Source: JAHEKO01 sp965212505
GTDB taxonomy: Bacteria > Acidobacteriota > Thermoanaerobaculia > Multivoradales > JAHEKO01
DNA: 64,000 nucleotides
Reading direction: 5' to 3'
Assembly (NCBI GenBank): GCA_965212505.1
Contig: OZ243123.1
Span: 2,046,001 to 2,110,000 of the forward strand
The position numbers were made by a program, and so were the translations under genes. Below the pieces are notes generated by a model. That model saw nothing but the letters and a program-made list of their open reading frames with translations. It searched no databases and was not told the origin of the DNA. Positions 25,578 through 34,247 of the stretch are shown here, one piece after another (the stretch's first letter is position 1; each line of letters opens with the position of its first letter).

Positions 25578-26926
25578 TAGAAGGGAGGCGCCGCGTCCTG
25601 GCGGGCCATGTTGCAGAACTTCGTCGTCTGCCCCAGGAAGACGAGGCGGATGGTGCCCGTCTCGCCGCTCCGGTGTTTGGCGACGATGAGCTCAGCGATT
25701 CCCTGGTCTTCGCTCTCCGGGTCGTAGACCTCGTCGCGATAGATGAACATCACCAGGTCGGCGTCCTGCTCGATCGAGCCGGACTCACGCAGATCGGCGA
25801 GCTGCGGTCGGTGATCGCTCCCCCGCCGCTCGGGAGCGCGAGAGAGCTGGGAGAGTGCGATCACCGGCAAATCGAGCTCCTTCGCGAGCTGCTTGAGACC
25901 TCGAGTGATGGCCGAAATTTCCAGGTTTCGATTCTCGTAGCGACCACCGGCCTGCATCAGCTGCAGGTAGTCGAGCACCACGACCTCGAGCTTGTGCTCG
26001 GCCTTGAGGCGTCGCGCCTTCGAGGCCACTTCGAGGAGGGTCGGGTTCGCCGAGTCGTCGATAAAGATCGGCGCCGAGGAGATCTTGCGCACCTGTTGCA
26101 CGACTCGGTCCCACTGCTTCTGCGACATGTGTCCCGAACGGAGCTTTCCGAAGGTCACGTCCGCTTCGGCCGAGAGGATCCGAAGCGCGAGCTCCTGCTG
26201 ACTCATCTCGAGCGAGAAGATCCCAACCGCCTTGTTCTCTCGGATCGCCACGTGTTGCGCGATGTTGAGGGCCAGACTGGTCTTGCCCATACCGGGGCGG
26301 CCGGCGACGATCAGCAGGTTCGCGGGATTGAGTCCCCGCGTCATCGCGTCGAGGTCGGTGTAGCCGGTGGGAATGCCGATGAGCCCGCTCGCCGGCCGCT
26401 CCTCGAGATCGGCGATCGTCTCCTGGAAGATGTGCGAAATCGACTGGAACCCGCGCTGGATCGCCTCTTCGCCGAGACCGAGGATGGCGGATTCTGCGTT
26501 GCCGAGCGCCTGTTGGGCTTCGACCCCGCCGTCGAGACAGTCACGGGTGATGTCCTGGCACGCCTGGATCAGACGCCGCCGGATCGACCGTTCTTTGACG
26601 ATTTCGGCGTAGTTCTCCAGCCGCCCGAGGTCGGGCAGATCCACGTCGAGCCCGGCCAGATAGGCCAAGCCCCCGATCGCCTCCAGCTTGTCCTGTTGCT
26701 CGAGCCTCGCTTGGAGGGTGCGGATGTCGATCTCCGTCTCCGCGGCCTGGATTTCGAGCATCGCTTCGAAGACGATGCGGTGACGCTCCGCGAAGAAGTC
26801 GTCCGCGGCGAGCCGCCCGGAGAGCATGGCGAGCTGCGACGGATCGAGCAGAACCCCAGCGAGTACGGCTCGCTCGGACTCCTCGCTCTGCGGGAGGGAC
26901 TTCTGCGGTTGAAGGGTCTCGAGCAT
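25577..26926 (-). CDS. dnaB: Replicative DNA helicase (DnaB)
   Basis: This is a 449-residue hexameric RecA-fold helicase. The N-terminal domain begins PQSEESERAVLAGVLLDP. The ATPase domain has Walker A AGRPGMGKTSLALNIA near residue 212, FSLEMSQQEL, LEVVVLDYLQLM as Walker B, LSQLSRAPERR and the C-terminal VAKHRSGETGTIRLVF. It is of normal length with no intein. It is the first gene of a dnaB-alr operon. Confidence 0.97.
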   Translation of the reverse strand: MLETLQPQKSLPQSEESERAVLAGVLLDPSQLAMLSGRLAADDFFAERHRIVFEAMLEIQAAETEIDIRTLQARLEQQDKLEAIGGLAYLAGLDVDLPDLGRLENYAEIVKERSIRRRLIQACQDITRDCLDGGVEAQQALGNAESAILGLGEEAIQRGFQSISHIFQETIADLEERPASGLIGIPTGYTDLDAMTRGLNPANLLIVAGRPGMGKTSLALNIAQHVAIRENKAVGIFSLEMSQQELALRILSAEADVTFGKLRSGHMSQKQWDRVVQQVRKISSAPIFIDDSANPTLLEVASKARRLKAEHKLEVVVLDYLQLMQAGGRYENRNLEISAITRGLKQLAKELDLPVIALSQLSRAPERRGSDHRPQLADLRESGSIEQDADLVMFIYRDEVYDPESEDQGIAELIVAKHRSGETGTIRLVFLGQTTKFCNMARQDAAPPF

Positions 26927-26956
26927 CTAGAAAGACCGACCTGGGACGAGCGTCCG

Positions 26957-26985
26957 ATTGTCTACCAAGTGGAGTGTCCGTTCAA
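26957..26985 (-). promoter_or_regulatory. Possible dnaB promoter
   Basis: On the minus strand, TTGAAC (26985-26980) and GACAAT (26962-26957) are separated by 17 bp and lie about 30 bp upstream of the dnaB ATG. The -10 matches the consensus only moderately. Confidence 0.4.
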
Positions 26986-27105
26986 GCGGGCTCATGCTAC
27001 GCCAGCGGTGGTTGGCGGACAGCCGTGTCAGGTTTCCCCGGTGCGTGGGAACTCCCCGTTGTGAGCGGAATGTCTCCGCTCGGATCGCGAAGAGGCAGAG
27101 GGAAG

Positions 27106-27165
27106 ATGAAAACCAAGACGCACATTTCGGCGGGCGAAGAAGCGCAGATTCTCACGAACGGTTGA
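27106..27165 (+). CDS. Possible 19-residue peptide
   Basis: A short frame, MKTKTHISAGEEAQILTNG, begins at an ATG preceded closely by AGAGGGAAG. It stops 108 bp before the zinc-finger/TPR gene on the same strand. It could be a leader peptide or simply chance. The length is too short for family recognition. Confidence 0.2.
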   Translation: MKTKTHISAGEEAQILTNG

Positions 27166-27273
27166 TCCCCCTGGACTGTCGGCCCCCGATGCCCCGCCGG
27201 AGTCGCCCCGGAGGGCACTGATGCCGCATCGGTAGACCCGCTTTGCGGGAGCTGCTAGCATTTTCGCAGGTTC

Positions 27274-28608
27274 ATGAACAGCTCTGCGCACCCCACCGAG
27301 AGGGCGCTGAAGCACTTCGTCCTCGGCGATCTCGGCGCTGGCGACACGCGCGACGTCGTCCGGCACCTGCTGACCGGATGTGAGCAGTGCCGCGAAGTCA
27401 CCAGCCGCCTCTGGCCCGTTCACAGGGATCGCTACGATCCTCAGCCTCTCGAGCGCCTCGATGTCCGTGTAGACGATCTACGCAAGGCGGCGAGCAGGGT
27501 CGAGCTGGAGCGACAGGCCTCGCACGCTCTCTTCGAGGAGCTCGAGGTCCATGCCGTGCATCGGCGTACGCTGCTCGCGCTCAATAGCCGGAGATTCCAG
27601 ACCTACGCCGTCGTCGAACGCGTGTTGGAGAAGGTTCACGAACTGGGCTTCCAGGACCCAACGGCCGGAAGAGAGTGGGCGGAGCTCGCGCTCGCTCTCG
27701 CCGAGCGAGTTCCGCCGCAGCGTTATGGAGCGGCACTCGTGCACGATCTGCTCGGTCGCGCGTGGGGCTCGCTGGGCAACGCGCGTCGCCAGGGTTCGGA
27801 CCTCCAGGGCGCCTCGGATGCTTTCGACAAGGCTGACGAAGAGCTAGCCCAAGGCACGGGTGATCCGCTCGAAGCGGCTCGCCTGTGCAGCCTGCGAGCT
27901 AGCCTCTGTAAGTTGCAGCGCGAGACGATCGCGTCGGCTCGGCTCTTTGACAAGGCGGCCAGCATCTATCGACGGGTCGGAGAGCACCATCTGATGGGAT
28001 GCGCGATGGTCGACAAGGCGGCGGCGCTCAGTACAGCCGGTGACTACGCGGGCGCGGTTCGCGCTGTCGAGGCGGGGCTCGAGCACATCGATCCCGAGAT
28101 CGACCCGCGGGTCGCCCTGGCGGCGAAGCACGCTCTGTCGCTGCACCTCCATCGCGAAGGAGACATCGACCGCTCGATGGCGCTGCTCCAAGAGATCCTA
28201 CCGGCGTTCTCCAAACAGAACGACGCGATGGTGCTCCTCCGCCTGCGCTGGCTCGAAGGACGACTGGCGCAGGCCCAGGGGCGCAGGGATCGCGCCGAGG
28301 AGGCGTTCCGCGAGGTACAGAGAGGCTTCTCCGAGCGAGAGATTCCGTACGAGGCGGCGAGTGTCTCCTTTGACCTGGCGACGATTCTCGTCGAGGAACA
28401 GCGCTACGAGGAGCTCGCCGAGTTGGCGGCCGAGATCCTGAGCGTCTTCAGCCGGCTCGGTGTGCCTCGCGAAACCCTCGCCGCACTCGAGCTGTTCCAG
28501 GCAGCTGTGGCGGCCCAGCAGGTCAGCGCCGCTTGGATCGGCGAACTTTCGCAGTACCTCTCGTCGTCGCGAGCGACTCCTGGGATGCCCTTCGAACCGT
28601 CCTCTTGA
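27274..28608 (+). CDS. Zinc-finger (anti-sigma-like) TPR protein
   Basis: The protein has 444 residues. The N-terminus has a HxxxCxxC-type motif (VVRHLLTGCEQC, residues about 28-39) as in the zf-HC2/anti-sigma-factor zinc finger. Residues about 120-420 form TPR-like helical pairs (for example AGREWAELALALAERV, DAFDKADEELAQ, ARLFDKAASIYRRVGEHH, AVRAVEAGLEHIDPE). No membrane helix is seen, unlike true anti-sigma factors. Such proteins often accompany ECF sigma factors, but none is encoded here. It may be a cytosolic signalling scaffold. Confidence 0.8.
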   Translation: MNSSAHPTERALKHFVLGDLGAGDTRDVVRHLLTGCEQCREVTSRLWPVHRDRYDPQPLERLDVRVDDLRKAASRVELERQASHALFEELEVHAVHRRTLLALNSRRFQTYAVVERVLEKVHELGFQDPTAGREWAELALALAERVPPQRYGAALVHDLLGRAWGSLGNARRQGSDLQGASDAFDKADEELAQGTGDPLEAARLCSLRASLCKLQRETIASARLFDKAASIYRRVGEHHLMGCAMVDKAAALSTAGDYAGAVRAVEAGLEHIDPEIDPRVALAAKHALSLHLHREGDIDRSMALLQEILPAFSKQNDAMVLLRLRWLEGRLAQAQGRRDRAEEAFREVQRGFSEREIPYEAASVSFDLATILVEEQRYEELAELAAEILSVFSRLGVPRETLAALELFQAAVAAQQVSAAWIGELSQYLSSSRATPGMPFEPSS

Positions 28609-28726
28609 AGGACGCCCTCTGGCTGATCCTCCGAGGCGCCCGCGGGACTCCTGCGTGTGGGGGAACCGCAACATGCAGTGTAAGCTTATTGACCCTCCCC
28701 AAGGTCTTGTGGTAGAAGCGTAGCAG

Positions 28727-28948
28727 GTGGATTGGTTCAGCTTCACGATCGGGTTTCTGGCGTTCCCCGCGTTCGCGCTGTCCGCCGTCGGTGTATATGC
28801 CTTCGTGCGGCGCCTCCAGGGTGGCACCTCCGCATTCTCCGACCTGACCTCGCGCGGCTCTACACTCAGCTTTTCGCCGCAGCTGATCGGTGAGATCGGC
28901 GAGACCCTCGAGTCCGAGGCGAGCGAACCCGCCGCGAAGGCGTCGTAG
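28727..28948 (+). CDS. Small single-pass membrane protein
   Basis: The protein has 73 residues from a GTG start, with one hydrophobic helix at the N-terminus (FTIGFLAFPAFALSAVGVYAFV) followed by a polar tail rich in Ser, Glu and Ala. The ribosome site is weak. The clear hydrophobic/polar split favours a real gene over chance, but nothing points to function. Confidence 0.45.
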   Translation: MDWFSFTIGFLAFPAFALSAVGVYAFVRRLQGGTSAFSDLTSRGSTLSFSPQLIGEIGETLESEASEPAAKAS

Positions 28949-28968
28949 CTCCTCGACCGGCCGAAGAA

Positions 28969-29751
28969 TCACGTTCCGAGGAGCGCTTCCACGGGGTCGA
29001 ACGGCTCGTTCCGTGCACGGCGTCTCGCGTAGTGGTAGCCGGCCGAGGGCGGTACTCCCAGGGCCCGATAGCCCAGGGTAGCCGCGACCTCGTCGCCGTA
29101 GAGACAGGCCATCTGAATCGGGAGGTCTTGCGAGTCGAGGTGGGGCTCGATCAACGGCTCGAACTCATCGAGCACGGGCTCGTCCGCGAGCCCCGGTCCG
29201 CCCCGTGACTCGGCAAAGACGGCGGCGCGCCCCTCTTGCACGAGCATTTCGTCGAGCGAGAGAGCGGGCCGACACCGCAGTCGATGGACCGCCCGGTAGG
29301 CAGCGGAGCGCACCTCACGTTCCAACCGCTCGATCTGGGGCTCTTCGCTCGTCCACAACATGCCGGTGGCCCAGTTCTCACTGAGCTCTCCACTACGCCC
29401 GAAGCGGTGCTGCATCTCGGTCGAATACCGATTTGTCCAACCCCCGGCTGCGTCGTCGACGATCACCAGAGCGAACCGGAGGGGTGCATCGAGCGGGACA
29501 GACTCAAGGCGCTTCGAGACCCCCTCGATCGCCTTCTGAGCGACCTCCTCCGCGCCCAGTGCTATCCAGGCGTCCAGACACTCGGCGACGTGTGACTTCC
29601 CCATCGGGTTCATGAACGCCAGCGGTAGCTCGAGCGCACCGGAGGGAGAACGGATGAGCTGGATGTAGCGTTCGAAACGCTCACGACCCGTCGGGATGTC
29701 GTAGAGCTCGCGTTGGAGGCCGAGCAGAGGAACGAATTCGAGCGAGGCCAT
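28969..29751 (-). CDS. Conserved-looking hypothetical protein
   Basis: This is a 260-residue soluble protein of unknown function. Notable segments are LEFVPLLGLQRELYDIPTGR at the start, LPLAFMNPMGKSHVAECLDA near residue 42, and VIVDDAAGGWTNRYSTEMQHRF near residue 97. No catalytic motif of a known family is evident. It begins 8 bp after the stop of the gene at 29760 and is probably co-translated with it, so the two likely work together. Confidence 0.75.
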   Translation of the reverse strand: MASLEFVPLLGLQRELYDIPTGRERFERYIQLIRSPSGALELPLAFMNPMGKSHVAECLDAWIALGAEEVAQKAIEGVSKRLESVPLDAPLRFALVIVDDAAGGWTNRYSTEMQHRFGRSGELSENWATGMLWTSEEPQIERLEREVRSAAYRAVHRLRCRPALSLDEMLVQEGRAAVFAESRGGPGLADEPVLDEFEPLIEPHLDSQDLPIQMACLYGDEVAATLGYRALGVPPSAGYHYARRRARNEPFDPVEALLGT

Positions 29752-29759
29752 GACAGAAG

Positions 29760-30860
29760 CTAGAGCGAGCTCGCGGGCACCGATCCCTGTCGAATCGAGT
29801 CGACCTGCTCCTCTGTGAAGGGAGCCTCGAAGAGCCGCGTCTCGCGTTGGTAGGCCCGGAAGAAGGAGCCGATGTAGCGTAGACGTTCGTCGAGGTTCGC
29901 CCAGTCCTGGACGCCGCTTCCGCGGGCGGGTGACAGCGCACCGATTCGCGAGGCGAACAGCTCGAGCTCGCCGTCGGAGAGCGAGTCGAGAACCTCGGGA
30001 GGATCCCGCTCGAGGTCGCTCCCGAGCCGTAATGTGTTCGTGGGAAGTCGGAGTGTCATCAGAGAGTCGGTGAGCGCTGCCCGCGCAACACGCCGCAGCC
30101 GGTTCGTGAGGCGAATCCAGAGTCGATCGAGCGGCGCAGTGAGGCGCAGGTAGAGGCGACCGAACCAGGAGATTGCCGAACCGCGGCCCTCGAAGGCGAC
30201 ACCGAGCACCTGCCGACGAACCGCGGCGACGTCGGCCACCGCAGCGTTGAGCGCCGCGAACACCTCTGGCTGGAGACGCGCCTGCTCGTGGTACCCGATC
30301 CTCAGATTGGCGGCGAGAACGTACTCTGCGCGGCGCTTCGGGTCACTTTCGAACTTCCCGCGGTAGAGCGCCGTGAACGCCTTGCGAAGCTGGGATTGAC
30401 CCCACGGCGGATCTCCTTTGCGCAACCCCTCGCAGAATCTGTCGATGCTGTCGTCGTCCCGCTCCTGATCCTGACCTGGGCCGAGGAGGTAGCGTGCGAA
30501 CTCCCGACCGATCTCGGCAAAGACCTTGAGGTTCCCCTTCCCCACTGCTGCGCTCGACCGGTCCAGCTTGGCCGCGGGTGCCAGCTCCGCGATCACCTTG
30601 TCGGCGGTCAGGCCGCGCGACCACCTGCCCAAGCCGTCGAGGATCTGAGTCAGCACTTCGGCCGTGTCGGACGACTCTCCGAGGCGATCTCGAATCGCGT
30701 CGTCGAGATCTTCCTGACGGATGGTCTGCCCCGCCTGCCGAGAGGCCCAGGTCGCAAAGGCGCACCAGTTCACCTCGCCCGGCAGATCGCGACTCACCGC
30801 CTTCGACAGCTCGTGATACGCCTGCGTGATGGTGAGATTCCGCAGGACGAGGTCCCGCAT
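29760..30860 (-). CDS. Hypothetical protein paired with the downstream gene
   Basis: The protein has 366 residues from the ATG at 30860, the first standard start. The frame stays open with plausible sequence (ADSIAAFFGRKAQLSKITES) back to about 30945, next to the stop of the sugar dehydrogenase gene, without ATG, GTG or TTG. The real N-terminus may therefore be longer, for example from the CTG before SKITES. Characteristic segments are LRNLTITQAYHELS and EVNWCAFATWASRQAGQTIR near the start. The C-terminal half contains a basic region rich in Arg (RLWIRLTNRLRRVARAAL). Family not recognised. Confidence 0.7.
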   Translation of the reverse strand: MRDLVLRNLTITQAYHELSKAVSRDLPGEVNWCAFATWASRQAGQTIRQEDLDDAIRDRLGESSDTAEVLTQILDGLGRWSRGLTADKVIAELAPAAKLDRSSAAVGKGNLKVFAEIGREFARYLLGPGQDQERDDDSIDRFCEGLRKGDPPWGQSQLRKAFTALYRGKFESDPKRRAEYVLAANLRIGYHEQARLQPEVFAALNAAVADVAAVRRQVLGVAFEGRGSAISWFGRLYLRLTAPLDRLWIRLTNRLRRVARAALTDSLMTLRLPTNTLRLGSDLERDPPEVLDSLSDGELELFASRIGALSPARGSGVQDWANLDERLRYIGSFFRAYQRETRLFEAPFTEEQVDSIRQGSVPASSL

Positions 30861-30946
30861 TCCTACGATGCGGTCGACGTCGGATTCGGTGATCTTCGAC
30901 AGCTGCGCTTTCCGTCCGAAAAACGCGGCGATGCTATCAGCCGGCT

Positions 30947-32449
30947 CTAGGGGCAGGTGACGACGACGTCCGCAACACAGCTCGGCGGATCGTCGAGGCT
31001 GATCGTGTGCATACCGCTCGCCGCACCCTGCATCTGGAAGTTCGCACGGGTACCGTTGACAGTGACGACGTTCGGTGCGCCGTCGACTCCGATCGTGACC
31101 GTTGTTCCATCGTGACTGGCGTCGGTCAACAGCACTCTCGCCTGGATTCGGTTGGTCCCAGACGGAGCGATACATCGAGCCTGAAAGGCCGTGATGTCGC
31201 CGCAAGGGATGCCACCGCCGGCGGTACTGGCGAGCTGATGAATCGATCCGTCGAGTGCCGCCACGTAGATCTCCCCCGCCTCGTCCTCACCGAAGCTCGA
31301 AATGAGGAGGGAGGTGTCCAACAGGGGGTCCCCAGCGCTCCAAATCCCGGGCGCGGTCTCTTCCCCGCCCCAGATCTCACCGGTGCAGAAGTCACCGTAG
31401 AAGTAGATCCCTTCGAGGTCCGGATAGCTCGAGCCTCGGTACCGGTAGCCACCCGTGATCGAGCAACGGCCGCCGGTGTGCGAGTACTCGAGCACCGGCA
31501 GGACCGAGTCGCCGTTGAGGAAATCGTCGCAGATGCCGGGGGGGTTGTTCGAGTGGCAGAAGGTTCCCTCGAGGACCTTCCAACCGTAGTTCTCGCCGCC
31601 TCCGCTGGTCGAGGGCTGGACGTTGATCTCCTCGCGCGTGTTCTGGCCGACGTCGGCGATGATGAGGTCGCCGGTCGCGCGATCGAAACCGATCCGCCAG
31701 GGGTTGCGGATCCCGTAGGCCCAGATCTCGCCTAGCGTTCCACCCTCGTTGACGAACGGGTTGTCGACCGGGATGTAGTCCGGCGGATTGTCCGGGTCGA
31801 GACGGAGGATCTTGCCGAGGAGGGTGCCGAGGTCCTGGCCACGGTCGCCGGGGTCGCTGAAGCTGCCGCCGTCGCCCGAGGAGACGTAGAGCATGCCGTC
31901 GGGGCCGAAGGCGAGGTCGCCGCCGTTGTGGTTCGAGAACGGCTGGTCGATCGTCTTGAGGACAACCTCCGAAGTCGGTAGCGCTCGGTTCGGGTTTGTC
32001 GGCGAGACGCTGAACTGCGAGACGACCGTGTCCCCGGAGTTGTCGGTGTAGTTGACGTAGAAGAAGCCGTCGACGTCGTAGTTGGGAGAAAACGCCAGAC
32101 CGAGCAGGCCGAGCTCGCCGCAGCAGCTCACGTCAGCCGAGATGTCCAGAAAGGCGTTCCCGAGCACGTTGCCGTTACGGAAGATGCGGATCACACCCTG
32201 CTGTTCGACGATGAACAGTCGATTCGAGCCGTCTCCGGCATGGGTGACCTTGACCGGATCGCTCAGACCGCTGGCGATGAGCTGGGTCTCGATCGACACG
32301 CCTTCGCCGGCTGTGCTCGCGCGCTCAGGTAGTGGCAGTGCCTGCTGCCAAGCGCCGATTTCGGCCGCTTGCAGCTCCGTCGCTAGTCCGCTTCCCATCG
32401 CCGCAATGAGAAGAATGCACACCGTTCGCCGCTTCGCGCTGAACCTCAT
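30947..32449 (-). CDS. Secreted PQQ-type glucose/sorbosone dehydrogenase
   Basis: The protein has 500 residues with a signal peptide (VCILLIAAMGSGLATELQAAE). A six-bladed propeller of the soluble aldose sugar dehydrogenase family spans about 50-400: GLSDPVKVTHAGDGSNRLFI, LGLLGLAFSPNY, NHNGGDLAFGPDGMLYVSSGDGG, LLGKILRLDPD, WAYGIRNPWRIGFD and ENYGWKVLEG. The His in FSNHNGGDL and the Arg in RNPWR match the catalytic sites. The C-terminal 90 residues form a small beta-domain. GAGGAG precedes the ATG. It would oxidise sugars in the periplasm if PQQ is available. Confidence 0.9.
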   Translation of the reverse strand: MRFSAKRRTVCILLIAAMGSGLATELQAAEIGAWQQALPLPERASTAGEGVSIETQLIASGLSDPVKVTHAGDGSNRLFIVEQQGVIRIFRNGNVLGNAFLDISADVSCCGELGLLGLAFSPNYDVDGFFYVNYTDNSGDTVVSQFSVSPTNPNRALPTSEVVLKTIDQPFSNHNGGDLAFGPDGMLYVSSGDGGSFSDPGDRGQDLGTLLGKILRLDPDNPPDYIPVDNPFVNEGGTLGEIWAYGIRNPWRIGFDRATGDLIIADVGQNTREEINVQPSTSGGGENYGWKVLEGTFCHSNNPPGICDDFLNGDSVLPVLEYSHTGGRCSITGGYRYRGSSYPDLEGIYFYGDFCTGEIWGGEETAPGIWSAGDPLLDTSLLISSFGEDEAGEIYVAALDGSIHQLASTAGGGIPCGDITAFQARCIAPSGTNRIQARVLLTDASHDGTTVTIGVDGAPNVVTVNGTRANFQMQGAASGMHTISLDDPPSCVADVVVTCP

Positions 32450-32603
32450 TCTCGCGCCTCCTCAGTTGTCCCAGACCCGAGGAGGGTATAGCGAGCGGCT
32501 GGAACGAAGCAACGCTATAGCCAAGGGCGAATATTGCCGCACGGCCTACCTGCGGTGCTGCCGCTCCACAGCGAGAATGTCGATTTGAACTCACCTCGTG
32601 AGA

Positions 32604-34247
32604 TCACGTCTGCGGCCCGGTCCGCTCAAGCTCTGGTGCGAATGACTCAGCTCTTGCTCTGGGATTGACACCTGGGCAAAGCGACTCGAACACCTCTTCG
32701 AAGACCACGCGGACATCAGCTGCGAGCTCGCGGGCCGACTTCTCCTCTACCTCAAGCAGTAAGGCGTCATGCATTGGAAGGAGTAGCCTCGCCTCGGGAA
32801 CCCGACTGCTGAGTTCGAGTATCAACCGCTTCAAGATCAGCGAGCCCATGCCCTGGACCACCTGGTTGACAGCCCACCTTCGTTCGCTATTCGTCAAGGG
32901 GCCGTCGCGCTCACGATAGCGGAAGTTTCCGACCGTCGTCCCCAAGCGCCCGAGCGACTCGAGGTCGGCGAAGCGCTCTGCTTTCCAGTCCTCGAAAGTC
33001 GGGAAAAGCCTGCCCAAGCTCGTTCGTGAGCGAACGTCTTCTATCTTCGACTTGCCGAGCAGCTCATCTAGCCTCTCCGCAGACATGCCGTTCGAATAGG
33101 CAAGAAAGAGGCGTTTGGCTTTCCGACGCTCCCCTGAAGACCCAAAGAGCCGACGCGCAAGCTCCTCGTAGAGATCGTCCTCAGCGCAAAGTTCCTTCAT
33201 CGCTGGGTCGCCAGACAGGCTTGCCATGATGCTCGGCTCGAAGTGCGCATAGTCCAAGTAGAGGAGCTCCATGCCCTTTCGCGCTTTGACGACGCTCCGG
33301 AAGTCCTTGCGGAGGTACTGAACATGGGGATCCGAAGCTAGAATCCGTGCCGTGACCGTGCCGATGCTCTCGAACGTCACATGACAGATCTCAGATTCCG
33401 GGGTCGAGAGGCGAAGCAAGATGCTGCGATTCCTGCGATCTCTGAATAGCTTCTGAAGCGCCTCGCAGATCGGATCTACGGCGCGGTACTGATCGATCAC
33501 CTCACGAGCCGAGGAGAACTTCTCACAGACAGCCTCGCCCAATCCAAGAATGCCGACTAGGTAAGGCAAGTCTAGTCGCGCCCTCTCAATGTCCACGCCT
33601 CGCGAGATGGAAAGCCCATACTGTCTTGCGGTGATCTGCTGCTGGACTCTCCTGAGCAGGCGATCTCTCTCCCTGCGGTCTATTCGAAACCCGCGGAACT
33701 GAGTAGTCAACATGGAGTTGTACACAGGAACCTCCACGCTCGCAAACCTTTCGTATTCACCCGCGACCTCCAGACGGTCTCTAGTGTCCTCCCAGGCCCG
33801 CTCCGTGCTCTTTGCTAGCACGTCCCTCAGAAGATCTCGGTCGCTCTCCTGCAAACTCAGCGGTACTCCGAGTTGGTGCCCGACTGCCTCTCGAAGGTCT
33901 TCGTCATCCAGTAGGGGTTCGCTGACGAATTGCTTCAGCAATGGTCGGAAAGCCCAGGGAAGCTCACGGTCTCCGAACTCTCTCTTGGGTCGACCGACGA
34001 GCAGCCTCCTGGCTCCTTCCAGGTCAAGCACTTGCGCTGGTAGTGGCAAGTTGGCTGCCCGGAACCACTCGACAAGAAGGCCGAAGGAATGCGCGATCAG
34101 CGGCCTATCGAGTTGAGACAGCGTCTCTAGCGAAGTCGGCTGCGGTCTAGAGCCAGGCTCAGCCACGAAGAGCAGTGGCGCGACTCCGAGTCCGGAAGGC
34201 GGAGTGAAGTGGATGAGAACCATTGGAACGCCAGCGGCGCTACTCAT
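32604..34247 (-). CDS. Divergent family-A DNA polymerase paired with a reverse transcriptase
   Basis: The protein has 547 residues and resembles the polymerase half of Pol I without the 5' nuclease. Motif A is DYAHFEPSIMASLSGD (Asp332). The O-helix is RRKAKRLFLAYSNGMS with Arg374 and Lys378 kept, but Leu and Asn at the positions of Pol I Phe762 and Tyr766. NQVVQGMGSLILKR and motif C MHDALLLEV (Asp494) follow, the latter with Ala for the usual Glu. GTVTARILASDPHVQ matches the thumb/palm GTxTGR segment. Residues about 45-90 resemble a degraded 3'-5' exonuclease fold lacking acidic residues. It overlaps the RT stop by 8 bp. Function is inference: copying RT-made DNA, possibly in phage defence. 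Confidence 0.85.
   Translation of the reverse strand: MSSAAGVPMVLIHFTPPSGLGVAPLLFVAEPGSRPQPTSLETLSQLDRPLIAHSFGLLVEWFRAANLPLPAQVLDLEGARRLLVGRPKREFGDRELPWAFRPLLKQFVSEPLLDDEDLREAVGHQLGVPLSLQESDRDLLRDVLAKSTERAWEDTRDRLEVAGEYERFASVEVPVYNSMLTTQFRGFRIDRRERDRLLRRVQQQITARQYGLSISRGVDIERARLDLPYLVGILGLGEAVCEKFSSAREVIDQYRAVDPICEALQKLFRDRRNRSILLRLSTPESEICHVTFESIGTVTARILASDPHVQYLRKDFRSVVKARKGMELLYLDYAHFEPSIMASLSGDPAMKELCAEDDLYEELARRLFGSSGERRKAKRLFLAYSNGMSAERLDELLGKSKIEDVRSRTSLGRLFPTFEDWKAERFADLESLGRLGTTVGNFRYRERDGPLTNSERRWAVNQVVQGMGSLILKRLILELSSRVPEARLLLPMHDALLLEVEEKSARELAADVRVVFEEVFESLCPGVNPRARAESFAPELERTGPQT

Larger units (their letters stand above)
26927..27273. other. Divergent intergenic region between dnaB and the TPR protein
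   Basis: These 347 bp hold the possible dnaB promoter, one small ORF (separate entry), and a short hairpin CCCGC-TTT-GCGGG near 27238 followed after a gap by ATTTTC just before the TPR gene. No other feature is visible. Confidence 0.4.
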
